A stretch of 64,000 nt of DNA from Janthinobacterium agaricidamnosum (GTDB taxonomy: Bacteria; Pseudomonadota; Gammaproteobacteria; Burkholderiales; Burkholderiaceae_D), in the NCBI RefSeq assembly GCF_003667705.1, contig NZ_CP033019.1:4278001-4342000 (forward strand). Reading direction: 5' to 3'. Positions 33,357-41,135 of this stretch are shown one piece after another. A program made the translations under genes and the position numbers. The notes under the pieces were generated by a model that searched no databases, was not told the DNA's origin, and saw nothing but the letters and a program-made list of their open reading frames with translations. Numbering within the stretch: position 1 is the stretch's first letter; each line of letters opens with the position of its first letter.

Positions 33357-35252
33357 TCAGGCAGCTAGACGAACGCTTCCCCGGCAGCCGTCCATCAGGA
33401 ACGACAGGCCCACGACCAGCACCAGCTCGCCTTCGGCCGAGCGGGCCGTACCCGTGATGCCTTCCACGGTGATGGCCGTCATCGGCTTGATCACCAGGTC
33501 GGCCGTGCCATCGACGGCTTCCACGGCAAGAATGTACGGCTGTGGCGCGGCGACGACGATGCCGACGCGTTCGCTGCACGATTCATAGCCCAGGGCACCG
33601 GCCAGCGACCGTACGGGCAATGGACGGCCCTGGTCTTTCAGCACGGGCGCGCCACCCACTTCCATGAAGGTTTCCGGCAATTCGACGACGCGCTGCACCA
33701 CCGCCATCGGCAGCGCCAGCGCGGCGCCCGAGGTCGACACGAGCATGGTCGGCACGATCGACAGTTCGATCGGCAGGCGGATGGCGAACTTCGTGCCCTT
33801 GCCCAGCGTCGACTCGATGTGGATGGCGCCGCGGTTTTTCTCCACGGCCGTTTTCACCACGTCCATGCCCACGCCGCGGCCGGAGACGCTGGACGCCACT
33901 TCCTTGGTCGAGAAGCCCGGCAGGAACACCAGCTGGAAGCATTCGTCGTTGCTCAACTGCGCGTTTTCGCTGATCAAGCCCTTTTGCTGGGCCTTGCTGC
34001 GCAAGAAGACCGGATCCATGCCCTTGCCGTCATCCTGCAGCACGATCATGACGCTGTTGGCCTCTTGCCAGGCTTTCAGCGAAATATACGACTTGGCGGG
34101 CTTGCCGGCGGCCAGGCGCGCTTCCGGCGATTCGACGCCATGGTCGAGCGAGTTGCGCAGCATGTGCACGAGCGGATCGTACAGGCTGTCCACGACGACG
34201 CGGTCGACTTCCGTTTCCGCGCCTTCGATGGTCAGCTCGACATCCTTGCCCAGGTCTTTCGCCAGCTCGCGCACCAGGCGCGGGAATTTCTGGAACAGGC
34301 GGCCGACAGGCTGCATGCGCGTGGCCAGGGTGGCCCGCTGCAGTTCGGTCGAGTAACGCGAGGCGCGCTCCAGGGTTTCCGCCAGGGTCGCCATCAGGGT
34401 AGCGGCCTGGCCTTCGAATTTGAATTGCAGCAAGCGTTCGAGCAGCACGGCGGCCTGGTTGGCGGCCTGCACGGATTCGCCCGCCACTTCCAGCAGCGCG
34501 TCGAGCTTGACGGCGTCGACGCGGATGCTGTCTTCCTTGACGGGCGCGGCATGGCGCACTTCCGGACGCTCTTCGCGTCGTTCGGCGCCATCCCAGGCCT
34601 TGGCGGCCGGCTTGGCGGCAGCGGCAGCAGCGGCGGGCGCAGCGGCGGCCACGACGGCAGGGGCAGCGGCGACGGCGGACACCGGCGCGGCAGCGACCCG
34701 GCTGCCCTCGGGCACGACGGCGTTATACATGCCTTCCCAGTCCAGGCCATCGGCGCCGGCGGTGGAGACGGCGGCGGCAGGCGTGGCGGCAGGCACTTCC
34801 GCAACCTCGGCAACGGGCGCGGCCACTTCCGCCACCACGGCGGCGGCAGGCGCAGGCGCGTCCATGCCCTTGCCTTCGATGGCGTTCGTCAGGATGTGTT
34901 CCAGCTCTTCCGGCATGGCCGGCAAGCTTTCCGGCGCGGCGCCATTGGCCAGTTCCGTCAGCTGGTCGGCGACGAAACCGGACGCCTGCAGCGCCGCCTC
35001 GATGGCGATGGGGGTGACGGGCGCGGCGCCCGTGCGCAAGGCGTCGAACAGGTTTTCCGTCAGGTGGCAGGCCGCCACCAGCGCGGGCAAGCCCATGAAG
35101 CCGGCACCGCCCTTGATCGTGTGGAAGGAACGAAACACCGCATTCAGTGTTTCCTTGTTGTCAGGATCGCGCTCGAGGCGCAACAAGTGCTCTTCAACAT
35201 TAACCGCAAGATCCATCGCCTCAACGACGAAATCCTTGAGCATATCGTCCAT
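33357..35252 (-). CDS. cheA: chemotaxis histidine kinase CheA
   Basis: A 631-residue CheA-type kinase. The Hpt domain carries the phosphorylated His44 in RSFHTIKGGAGFMG. An Ala/Pro-rich linker (about residues 120-220) replaces an evident CheY-binding P2 domain. The dimerisation region begins near SIRVDAVKLDALLEVAGE, the HATPase region has the N box (HMLRNSLDHGVE) and G boxes (QDDGKGMD; SGRGVGMDVV), and a CheW-like coupling domain forms the C-terminus. Its ATG shares one base with the cheZ stop (TAATG). No receptor, CheW or CheY gene is adjacent. Confidence 0.92.
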   Translation of the reverse strand: MDDMLKDFVVEAMDLAVNVEEHLLRLERDPDNKETLNAVFRSFHTIKGGAGFMGLPALVAACHLTENLFDALRTGAAPVTPIAIEAALQASGFVADQLTELANGAAPESLPAMPEELEHILTNAIEGKGMDAPAPAAAVVAEVAAPVAEVAEVPAATPAAAVSTAGADGLDWEGMYNAVVPEGSRVAAAPVSAVAAAPAVVAAAAPAAAAAAAKPAAKAWDGAERREERPEVRHAAPVKEDSIRVDAVKLDALLEVAGESVQAANQAAVLLERLLQFKFEGQAATLMATLAETLERASRYSTELQRATLATRMQPVGRLFQKFPRLVRELAKDLGKDVELTIEGAETEVDRVVVDSLYDPLVHMLRNSLDHGVESPEARLAAGKPAKSYISLKAWQEANSVMIVLQDDGKGMDPVFLRSKAQQKGLISENAQLSNDECFQLVFLPGFSTKEVASSVSGRGVGMDVVKTAVEKNRGAIHIESTLGKGTKFAIRLPIELSIVPTMLVSTSGAALALPMAVVQRVVELPETFMEVGGAPVLKDQGRPLPVRSLAGALGYESCSERVGIVVAAPQPYILAVEAVDGTADLVIKPMTAITVEGITGTARSAEGELVLVVGLSFLMDGCRGSVRLAA

Positions 35253-36106
35253 TAGAATCCCAAATCCGCAAGAAGGTCGTCTACATTATCCTGGTCCAGC
35301 GCCACCGACGGCACGGACGGGCCCTGCATCAGCGGCACCGGCTTTTGCGCCAGTTTCTCGCGCACCTCGGCCGGCGCGTTGTCGCGCAACAGCTGGGCCA
35401 GTTCGTTTTCCACGGTCTTGGTGATGTTGACCACTTTTTTGATCAGCTGGCCCGTGATGTCCTGGAAGTCCTGCGCCATCATGATTTCCAACAAGCGCGC
35501 TTTTTCCGCTTCCGTCGCTTCGGCAACGGCTTGCGCGAACTGGCGCGAGTCGCCGGCCAGGGCCTTGAATTCTTCCAGGCTCAGCTTGCCGTCGAACAGC
35601 GCCGTCCAGCGGCCGTCCATGTCCTTGGCTTTCTTCGACAGCACATCCTGCGCCGGCATGCCTTCGTCGAGCGTGTTCAGGACCTTGTTGGCGGCCTGTT
35701 CGGTCAGGGTGGCGACGTATTCCAGGCGGTCCTGGGCGTCGACGATCTGCGACGACGCTTCCGTCAGCGCCTTGTCGTAGCCCAGTTCGCGCAGCGAATC
35801 GTGCAGCAGGCGCACGATGCCGCCCAGACGCTCGAACATCGGCTTGTCGGACTGGTCGACGGGATCGGCCGCGTCGCCAGACGCCTCGGCGCCGGCCACA
35901 GGCAGCGCTTCCGCCTCGGCGGCCACGGGCTCGGCGGCTGCCGGCACGGCGGCGTTGGCCGACACCGAGTCGAACAGCGCGTCGAAATCGTCCTCCGCAA
36001 TCACGGCGGGAGCGGGCGCGGCGGCAGGCGCGGGCTGAGCCGCGGCCGCACTTTGCGCAGATACTTCATCGAATAATGCGTCGAAATCATCAGCGGCGTT
36101 GGTCAT
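35252..36106 (-). CDS. cheZ: protein phosphatase CheZ
   Basis: CheZ removes phosphate from CheY-P and ends the chemotaxis signal. The long helical-hairpin core has the active-site motif DFQDITGQ (Asp216 and Gln220, matching E. coli D143 and Q147), and the C-terminal CheY-binding peptide is clear (DQDNVDDLLADLGF, residues 271-284). At 284 residues it is about 70 longer than E. coli CheZ because of an N-terminal extension that carries the octapeptide DDFDALFD twice (residues 6-13 and 39-46) separated by Ala/Pro. It is the first gene of a two-gene unit with cheA. Confidence 0.93.
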   Translation of the reverse strand: MTNAADDFDALFDEVSAQSAAAAQPAPAAAPAPAVIAEDDFDALFDSVSANAAVPAAAEPVAAEAEALPVAGAEASGDAADPVDQSDKPMFERLGGIVRLLHDSLRELGYDKALTEASSQIVDAQDRLEYVATLTEQAANKVLNTLDEGMPAQDVLSKKAKDMDGRWTALFDGKLSLEEFKALAGDSRQFAQAVAEATEAEKARLLEIMMAQDFQDITGQLIKKVVNITKTVENELAQLLRDNAPAEVREKLAQKPVPLMQGPSVPSVALDQDNVDDLLADLGF

Positions 36107-36572
36107 ATCCCTGCTTCTCCATAATTTGTCAAAATTCCGCCTGAACTGTGCGTTTTACAGACTGATACCCACAATTTCTCGATTAAGATGATTTGAGGCA
36201 ATACCGCTGCGATGGTGCGAGTGTAGCAGGGCGCCGCCCTGTTGGTAAATCTCAAAACGCGCTTCCTGGTGCAAAGCTGGCCTACAAGAGCTTTTCCACA
36301 AGGAAATATGTGTTCCAGCTGTTGTATTTTGAAATACTACCATTGGCGTGCGTGCAAGACCACGCACAGCAGAAGAAATCCTGCTTCCGGGCGTCTGCGC
36401 AACAGCGCCACATGGACATCGTTGCAGCTACACACGATCTTTCTGCCAATGTTGTCTATACTGAAGGTGCAGTTGTATTGATAATTATCAAGTCTTTGCA
36501 TGAATACAATGCTGCCGCCGCGTCTACAATAAGAGGCGTTGCGCGCGCTCAGTCACCGCCAAAGGACCTGCC
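36107..36572. other. long AT-rich divergent intergenic region between cheZ and uspA
   Basis: This 466-bp stretch is clearly lower in GC than its flanks. Open frames inside it (for example 36193-36591) lack a ribosome binding site and have no recognisable protein pattern, so I see no gene. It contains a perfect FNR box at 36478-36491 and two TACAAT hexamers (36505-36510 and 36525-36530) as -10 candidates for uspA. Confidence 0.5.
36478..36491 (+). promoter_or_regulatory. FNR/ANR-type operator upstream of uspA
   Basis: TTGATAATTATCAA is an exact match to the FNR consensus TTGAT-N4-ATCAA. It is centred about 88 bp before the uspA start codon. An FNR-like regulator with a matching ETVSR recognition helix is encoded 1.6 kb downstream. 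Confidence 0.75.
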
Positions 36573-37040
36573 ATGTATAAGAAAATTCTGATCGCCACCG
36601 ATGGCTCCACCGTCTCCAACCTGACGGCCTGCGCCGGCGTTGCTTTTGCCGAACAGATGCACGCCGACATCCTTGCCTTGTATGTGGCGCCCGAATACCA
36701 GTACCCGGTGTACATCGAAATCATTCCGCCAAGCTATCCCAGCGAGGAGGAGTACCGCATCGCCATGCGCAAGGCCGGCGCCGACCACTGGCAGCCCATC
36801 CTCGACGCGGCCGCCAAGCGCGGCCTGGAAGCGACGGGCCTGACGGCCTTTTCCGACAGCCCGGCCCTGAAGATCGTGGAAGTGGCGCAATTGCAGCATT
36901 GCGATCTGATTTTCATGGGTTCGCATGGCCGCAGCGGCTGGGGGCAATTGCTGTTGGGCAGTGTGACCAATAAAGTGCTGTCGCACTCGAAATTGCCCGT
37001 GCTCGTGCATAGGCTGATCAAGGAACCCCCGTCCGAATAA
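36573..37040 (+). CDS. universal stress protein, UspA family
   Basis: A 155-residue single-domain Usp protein. It begins MYKKILIATDGSTVSNLTAC and ends with the ATP-binding signature MGSHGRSGWGQLLLGSVTNK followed by SKLPVLVHR, so it is of the ATP-binding type. A segment YPVYIEIIPPSYPSEEEY lies in the usual variable region. The upstream FNR box suggests induction at low oxygen. The NarL-type regulator follows after 154 bp. Confidence 0.93.
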   Translation: MYKKILIATDGSTVSNLTACAGVAFAEQMHADILALYVAPEYQYPVYIEIIPPSYPSEEEYRIAMRKAGADHWQPILDAAAKRGLEATGLTAFSDSPALKIVEVAQLQHCDLIFMGSHGRSGWGQLLLGSVTNKVLSHSKLPVLVHRLIKEPPSE

Positions 37041-37194
37041 GAGGTCACATGACCACCGGGGCCGCCGTTGCCGGCATATGCAGAAAAAGGCATAATGCGG
37101 CCGCCTCAGTTAAAATGACAACGTTTCTCGTTTCTCAACATTTGATTGTCCGGTGACGGACAGAGCAGATTTCACGCATCCAGATTGCCCGCCT

Positions 37195-37839
37195 ATGATA
37201 CGTATTGTAATTGCCGACGACCACACCATCATGCGAGAAGGCTTGAAGCGCATCCTTGACGGCGCGCCGGATATCGATATCGTGGGCGAAGCCATCGACG
37301 GCTTTGAAGTACTCAATCAGGTGCGCCAGGGCGGCTTCGACCTGCTGCTGCTCGACCTGTCAATGCCGGGCCGCAGCGGCGTCGACCTGATCCGGCAAAT
37401 CCGCAGCGAGGCGCCCAAGCTGGCCATCCTGATCCTCACCATGCACGAGGAAGAACAATATGCGGTGCGCGCCATCCGCGCCGGCGCACAAGGCTATCTA
37501 ACCAAGGAAAGCGCTGGTACCCAGCTCGTGGGCGCCATTCACAAGGTGGCGTCGGGACGCCCCTACATCAGCGCCGAGGTGGCCGAGCAGCTCGTGCTCA
37601 ACATCATGATGCCGAATGAAAGCTTGCTGCACAAACAGTTATCGGACCGCGAGTTCGAAGTCTTTTCCCTGCTGGTGGCGGGCAAGTCGATCACGGAAAT
37701 CGCCAACAACCTGCACCTGAGCGTGAAGACGGTGAGTACGCACAAGACGCGCATCATGCAAAAAATGGGCATGAGTTCGCTGTCCGAAATGGTGCAGTAC
37801 GCCGTGGCGCACCGCCTGCTCTCCCCCTTCAAGACGTAA
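37195..37839 (+). CDS. NarL/FixJ-family response regulator
   Basis: A 214-residue two-domain response regulator. The receiver has the acidic pair (IVIADDHTIM), phospho-acceptor Asp54 in LLLLDLSMPGRSG, and conserved Thr and Lys (ILTMHEEEQ; GYLTKESAG). The LuxR-type helix-turn-helix is LSDREFEVFSLLVAGKS to VKTVSTHKTRIMQKM. ATG 37195 (MIRIVIADDH) is the family start; the 14-codon extension to 37153 is not. No sensor kinase is adjacent, so it is an orphan in this window, placed between a Usp gene and an FNR-like gene. Confidence 0.92.
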   Translation: MIRIVIADDHTIMREGLKRILDGAPDIDIVGEAIDGFEVLNQVRQGGFDLLLLDLSMPGRSGVDLIRQIRSEAPKLAILILTMHEEEQYAVRAIRAGAQGYLTKESAGTQLVGAIHKVASGRPYISAEVAEQLVLNIMMPNESLLHKQLSDREFEVFSLLVAGKSITEIANNLHLSVKTVSTHKTRIMQKMGMSSLSEMVQYAVAHRLLSPFKT

Positions 37840-37868
37840 GCCCGGCGGCGCGCGCCCGCGCGTCGACC

Positions 37869-37884
37869 GTAGGAACAATCCTAC
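37869..37884. promoter_or_regulatory. inverted repeat GTAGGA-N4-TCCTAC upstream of the FNR-like gene
   Basis: A perfect 6-bp inverted repeat with a 4-bp spacer, followed at 37889-37897 by the smaller palindrome CTACCGTAG. No T-run follows, so an operator is more likely than a terminator. A binding site for the adjacent NarL-type regulator is a guess. Confidence 0.3.
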
Positions 37885-38111
37885 TCCCCTACCGTAGCTC
37901 CTACTGCCATATTCAGCCACTGCTGATATTAATTGCATATGGTTGTTGGCATACTGAAACCAGTAATCAAGTTGCTGGGAAGTTATTTCATCACACAGCA
38001 AGTCGTCAGCGAATTGAGCTTTACCAGCCTGGACGCGCGCCGCCCTTTCCCTGCCCGCCGTCTGCGCACCCTGTCATTCAACTCTGAACTACCTGTCACC
38101 AGGAGATGAAC

Positions 38112-38981
38112 ATGCTGTCCACGCAAACGCCCGAAACCCGCGCCGCCGCCCCATCGCTGGCCCCCTCTTCCCCGATGGAAGCAGGGCGCCAGCGCCAGGG
38201 GCGGCTATGGTCGAACCTGAAGGAAGTATGCGATCTGCTGCATATCTCCAGCGCCTGCACCATCGCCGCCGACGAACTGCTGTTCCAGCACGTGCAATTC
38301 AAGACGGGCCAGCGCGTGCATACCATCGGCCAACCGTTCGACACCTTGTACATCGTCAATTCGGGCTTCCTGAAAACCGTGCTCATCGACGAATTCGGCA
38401 ATGAACAGGTACTGAGCTTTCCCATGAAGGGCGACATGCTGGGCGTCGACGGCATCCACTCGCGCCACTACTCCTCGGAAGCGGTGGCCCTGTCCGACTG
38501 CGACCTGATCTTGTTGCCGTTCAAGAAGCTGACGGCGCTGGGACGTGTTCACCTGGAACTGGAAAACGTCATGTACGGCGTGATGAGCCGCGAACTGGTG
38601 CGCGAACAGGCGATGATCGGCATGCTGGGCGCCTTGAGCGCCGAAGCCCGCGTGGCGCGCTTCCTCGTCTCGCTGGCCGACCGCTTCGCGCAGATGGGCT
38701 ATTCGAGCAAGCTGTTCAACCTGCGCATGACGCGCCACGAAATCGGCAGCTACCTGGGCCTGACCCTGGAAACGGTGAGCCGCACTTTGTCCGCCTTCAA
38801 TGAAATCGGCCTGATCTCGGTTGACCAGCGCACCATCGGCATCAAGGATCCGGACGCCCTGAAAACCCTGCGCCGCTTGCCGCCGTCGCGCTCGCGCGCC
38901 AAGCAGCTGGCTGCCGCCAAGCTCAAGGCCGACACCACCGCCGCCGCGGCCGCCTCGGCGCAATTGCTGGCCACGATTTAA
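38112..38981 (+). CDS. Crp/Fnr-family transcriptional regulator
   Basis: A 289-residue regulator with a cyclic-nucleotide-binding-like sensor fold (residues about 55-170) and a C-terminal HTH. The recognition helix LTLETVSRTLSAF has the E-xx-S-R pattern of FNR proteins, so it should bind TTGAT-N4-ATCAA sites. Only three Cys are present (C40, C49 and C130), and the four-Cys cluster needed for an FNR [4Fe-4S] centre is not evident. ATG 38112 is chosen over ATG 38106 because AGGAG lies immediately before 38106 and six nt before 38112. An Ala-rich C-terminal tail is unusual. A strong terminator follows. Confidence 0.9.
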   Translation: MLSTQTPETRAAAPSLAPSSPMEAGRQRQGRLWSNLKEVCDLLHISSACTIAADELLFQHVQFKTGQRVHTIGQPFDTLYIVNSGFLKTVLIDEFGNEQVLSFPMKGDMLGVDGIHSRHYSSEAVALSDCDLILLPFKKLTALGRVHLELENVMYGVMSRELVREQAMIGMLGALSAEARVARFLVSLADRFAQMGYSSKLFNLRMTRHEIGSYLGLTLETVSRTLSAFNEIGLISVDQRTIGIKDPDALKTLRRLPPSRSRAKQLAAAKLKADTTAAAAASAQLLATI

Positions 38982-39016
38982 CGCCATCCCGATTTCTTCC
39001 AGCTTGGCACAGGCTT

Positions 39017-39056
39017 GACCCGACCAAGGCGCGCACCGCCTTGGCGGGTCTTTTTT
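39017..39056 (+). terminator. intrinsic terminator of the Crp/Fnr-family gene
   Basis: GACCCG-A-CCAAGGCG pairs with CGCCTTGG-CGGGTC around a 5-nt loop, with one bulged A, and is followed by six Ts. Confidence 0.85.
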
Positions 39057-39195
39057 GCTGCCGCTCCCCTTCCATGCCGCACCAATGGCCGTCTTCGCGC
39101 AGCGCCATGCTCCACGCTGCCATCCCATCGCAAAAAAGCACGGCTTGCGCATAAATAAGCCTTGCTTTTCGGGCCACATTCAACAATAATGCAAA

Positions 39196-39210
39196 TACGA
39201 ATCATTCTCA
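39196..39210 (+). promoter_or_regulatory. probable Fur box upstream of hemP
   Basis: TACGAATCATTCTCA matches the 7-1-7 Fur consensus TGATAAT-N-ATTATCA at 10 of 14 defined positions. It is centred about 30 bp before the hemP start. Control of hemP genes by Fur is well established in other Proteobacteria. Confidence 0.55.
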
Positions 39211-39232
39211 ACTGAGATAAAGAAAGCCCAAC

Positions 39233-39430
39233 ATGCAAAGCTCAAAACCAGCCTTGATCCAGGATGCCGCTACCGCCCACGTCCGTCCTCCCGTCAGCAT
39301 GGCCCAGCCGGCGCGCCGCATCACCAGCGAAGCGCTGCTGCAGCAGGGCCGCGAAGTGGAGATTGAGCACAGCGGCAAGATCTATCGCCTGCGCGTCACC
39401 CAATTGAACAAGCTGATCCTGACTGCCTGA
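39233..39430 (+). CDS. hemP: HemP/HmuP family hemin uptake protein
   Basis: A 65-residue protein whose C-terminal half has the HemP pattern: RRITSEALLQQGREVEIEH, then GKIYRLRVTQLNKLILTA. HmuP-type proteins are small regulators needed for haem receptor expression in some bacteria. Here no TonB-dependent haem receptor follows; instead a 108-residue unknown and a DUF2325 gene are downstream on the same strand. A Fur-like box precedes it, so it should be expressed under iron limitation. Confidence 0.88.
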   Translation: MQSSKPALIQDAATAHVRPPVSMAQPARRITSEALLQQGREVEIEHSGKIYRLRVTQLNKLILTA

Positions 39431-39515
39431 AGCAGCACGGCAGCCAGTCACCACGCTCGCCAGCCAGTCGCGCCCCGTGCGCGCAGCCAGCCAAACCACC
39501 GCACAGGAGTGTTTG

Positions 39516-39842
39516 ATGGCGAACGACCGACCTTCCTCGATGTTTCCTTCCCCGCAAGGCCAGCAGCCTGAATTGCTGCTGTCGGCCGTGCTGCACCTGA
39601 TGTCGCACTACCATGCGGACAGTCCCTGCGAGAAACTGGCCGCAGTCATCGAACGCCATCTGCAAGCGCTGGCCGGCTCGCCCGGCCTCGGCCCCGTGCT
39701 GCAAGCGACTTGCCAGCAACTGTCGCAGCAATGGGCCACCCTGGTGGCGCTGCACCGGCCCGCGCCGCCGAAGACCACCTTGCTCGAGCGCCTGGCACGC
39801 ATGCTGAGCGCCAGACGTCCTGCCTCGCCGCTGCCGCACTAA
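39516..39842 (+). CDS. hypothetical protein between hemP and the DUF2325 gene
   Basis: A 108-residue soluble protein that I do not recognise. It is predicted helical (LLSAVLHLMSHYHADSPCEK, AAVIERHLQALAGS, VLQATCQQLSQQWATLVALH) and ends in a basic stretch (LLERLARMLSARRP). ATG 39516 has a good ribosome binding site (AGGAG, 8 nt). The spacing to hemP (85 bp) and to the DUF2325 gene (48 bp) and the shared strand suggest a single iron-responsive operon. Codon use is like that of its neighbours, so it is likely a real gene. Confidence 0.7.
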   Translation: MANDRPSSMFPSPQGQQPELLLSAVLHLMSHYHADSPCEKLAAVIERHLQALAGSPGLGPVLQATCQQLSQQWATLVALHRPAPPKTTLLERLARMLSARRPASPLPH

Positions 39843-39890
39843 TTTCTATTTCTCTTCCACCGCTGCCCCACCGCCCAACAGGATATCGCC

Positions 39891-41120
39891 ATGTGTGACA
39901 AAGACCAGTCCCTGCCCGTCATCAGCAATTGCGCCCACGCCGACACGGAAACGGCCGCGCTCGCTTCGCGCCGCCGCCGGCTGTGGGAACTGTCGCATAC
40001 CTGCCATTGCCCGCTGGTCGGCGTAGGCTTGCCCTTGGGCTACCTGCGCAAGCTGGTGGGCAAGATGACGGGCGGGCGCGTGCTGGCCGACGACTACGAA
40101 GTGCACGTGGGCGCCGTGACGGAATGCGGCGCGCGCAACCGCCTGTCCGAAGCGCTGCAAAAGGAACTCGAACGCCGCTACGCTCCCGTGATCCTGCGCT
40201 TTCGCGGCGCCAAGACCACGGAACAGGTAGCGCAACTGTGGCGCACGGCCGTCGCCAACGGCGACGTGTCGGGCGCCTTCTGGGCCGGCCTGACGCACCC
40301 GCGCTGCGACGCCGAGCTGGAAGAGCAGATGTGCCGCGACTTGCACATGATCCAGCACCAGGCCGGCGCCTGCGTACGCGCCGACATGGGCAAATTTACG
40401 GCCTTGCAGGAAGAAAATGCGCGCCTGACGCAGGAACTGGCCAAGCTGCAGCAGCGCAGCCAGGCCGCACTGACGGAAAAAACGGGCGAACTGGAACGCC
40501 AGGAAGCCGTGCTGCTGCGCACGCGGGCCGAGTCCATCGGCAAGGATAGCGTGATCGACGGCTTGCGCGCGGAACTGGCGCAATTGCAGGCGGCCGTCCC
40601 GGCACTGGAATCGCGCACGCGCCTGGTCGAACGCCTGGCGCAAATGGATGAGCGCGAAAAGGAATTGCGCCAGCAAATCGCGGAATTGAAACAGGCCCAG
40701 CCGCGCCAAGCCGCCGGCGTGCCGCCACCGGCACCCAAGCTGGAAGTGCCGACCGGCGGCAAGCTGAAAATGCCGATCCGCCTCGTCGATCAAAGCGTCT
40801 TGTGCGTGGGCGGACGCAGCGGCAATGTCGCCACCTACCGCGCCCTGATCGAGCGGGTCGGCGCGCAGTTCGCCCACCACGACGGCGGCCTGGAAGACAA
40901 TGCCAACCTGCTCGACTCGAGCCTGGCGGCCGCCGACCTGGTGATTTGCCAGACGGGCTGCATCAGCCACAGCGCCTACTGGCGCGTGAAGGATTATTGC
41001 AAGCGCACGGGCAAGCGCTGCGTCTTCATCGACAACCCCAGCATCTCCAGCCTGGCGCGCGGCTTGCAGGAAGTGAGCGGCGAGATGGACACGGCGCCGC
41101 TGGCTGCGATCCAGCCATAA
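39891..41120 (+). CDS. DUF2325 domain protein with coiled-coil middle
   Basis: A 409-residue soluble protein. The first third is unannotated and has a Cys/His cluster (LSHTCHCPLVG) and a Gly-rich basic segment. Residues about 170-285 form a long coiled coil (LQEENARLTQELAKLQQRS; DEREKELRQQIAELKQ). The last 110 residues are a DUF2325 domain (VLCVGGRSGNVATYRALIER, HHDGGLEDN, ADLVICQTGCISHSAYWRVK, FIDNPSISSL). DUF2325 function is unsettled. Its position behind hemP points to haem or iron physiology, by inference. Confidence 0.85.
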   Translation: MCDKDQSLPVISNCAHADTETAALASRRRRLWELSHTCHCPLVGVGLPLGYLRKLVGKMTGGRVLADDYEVHVGAVTECGARNRLSEALQKELERRYAPVILRFRGAKTTEQVAQLWRTAVANGDVSGAFWAGLTHPRCDAELEEQMCRDLHMIQHQAGACVRADMGKFTALQEENARLTQELAKLQQRSQAALTEKTGELERQEAVLLRTRAESIGKDSVIDGLRAELAQLQAAVPALESRTRLVERLAQMDEREKELRQQIAELKQAQPRQAAGVPPPAPKLEVPTGGKLKMPIRLVDQSVLCVGGRSGNVATYRALIERVGAQFAHHDGGLEDNANLLDSSLAAADLVICQTGCISHSAYWRVKDYCKRTGKRCVFIDNPSISSLARGLQEVSGEMDTAPLAAIQP

Positions 41121-41135
41121 GCAATCGCTGCTGCA

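Noticed and set aside
36193..36591. A 132-codon frame in the cheZ-uspA gap
   Set aside because: There is no ribosome binding site or recognisable pattern, it runs into the uspA start, and it crosses the FNR box and promoter candidates.
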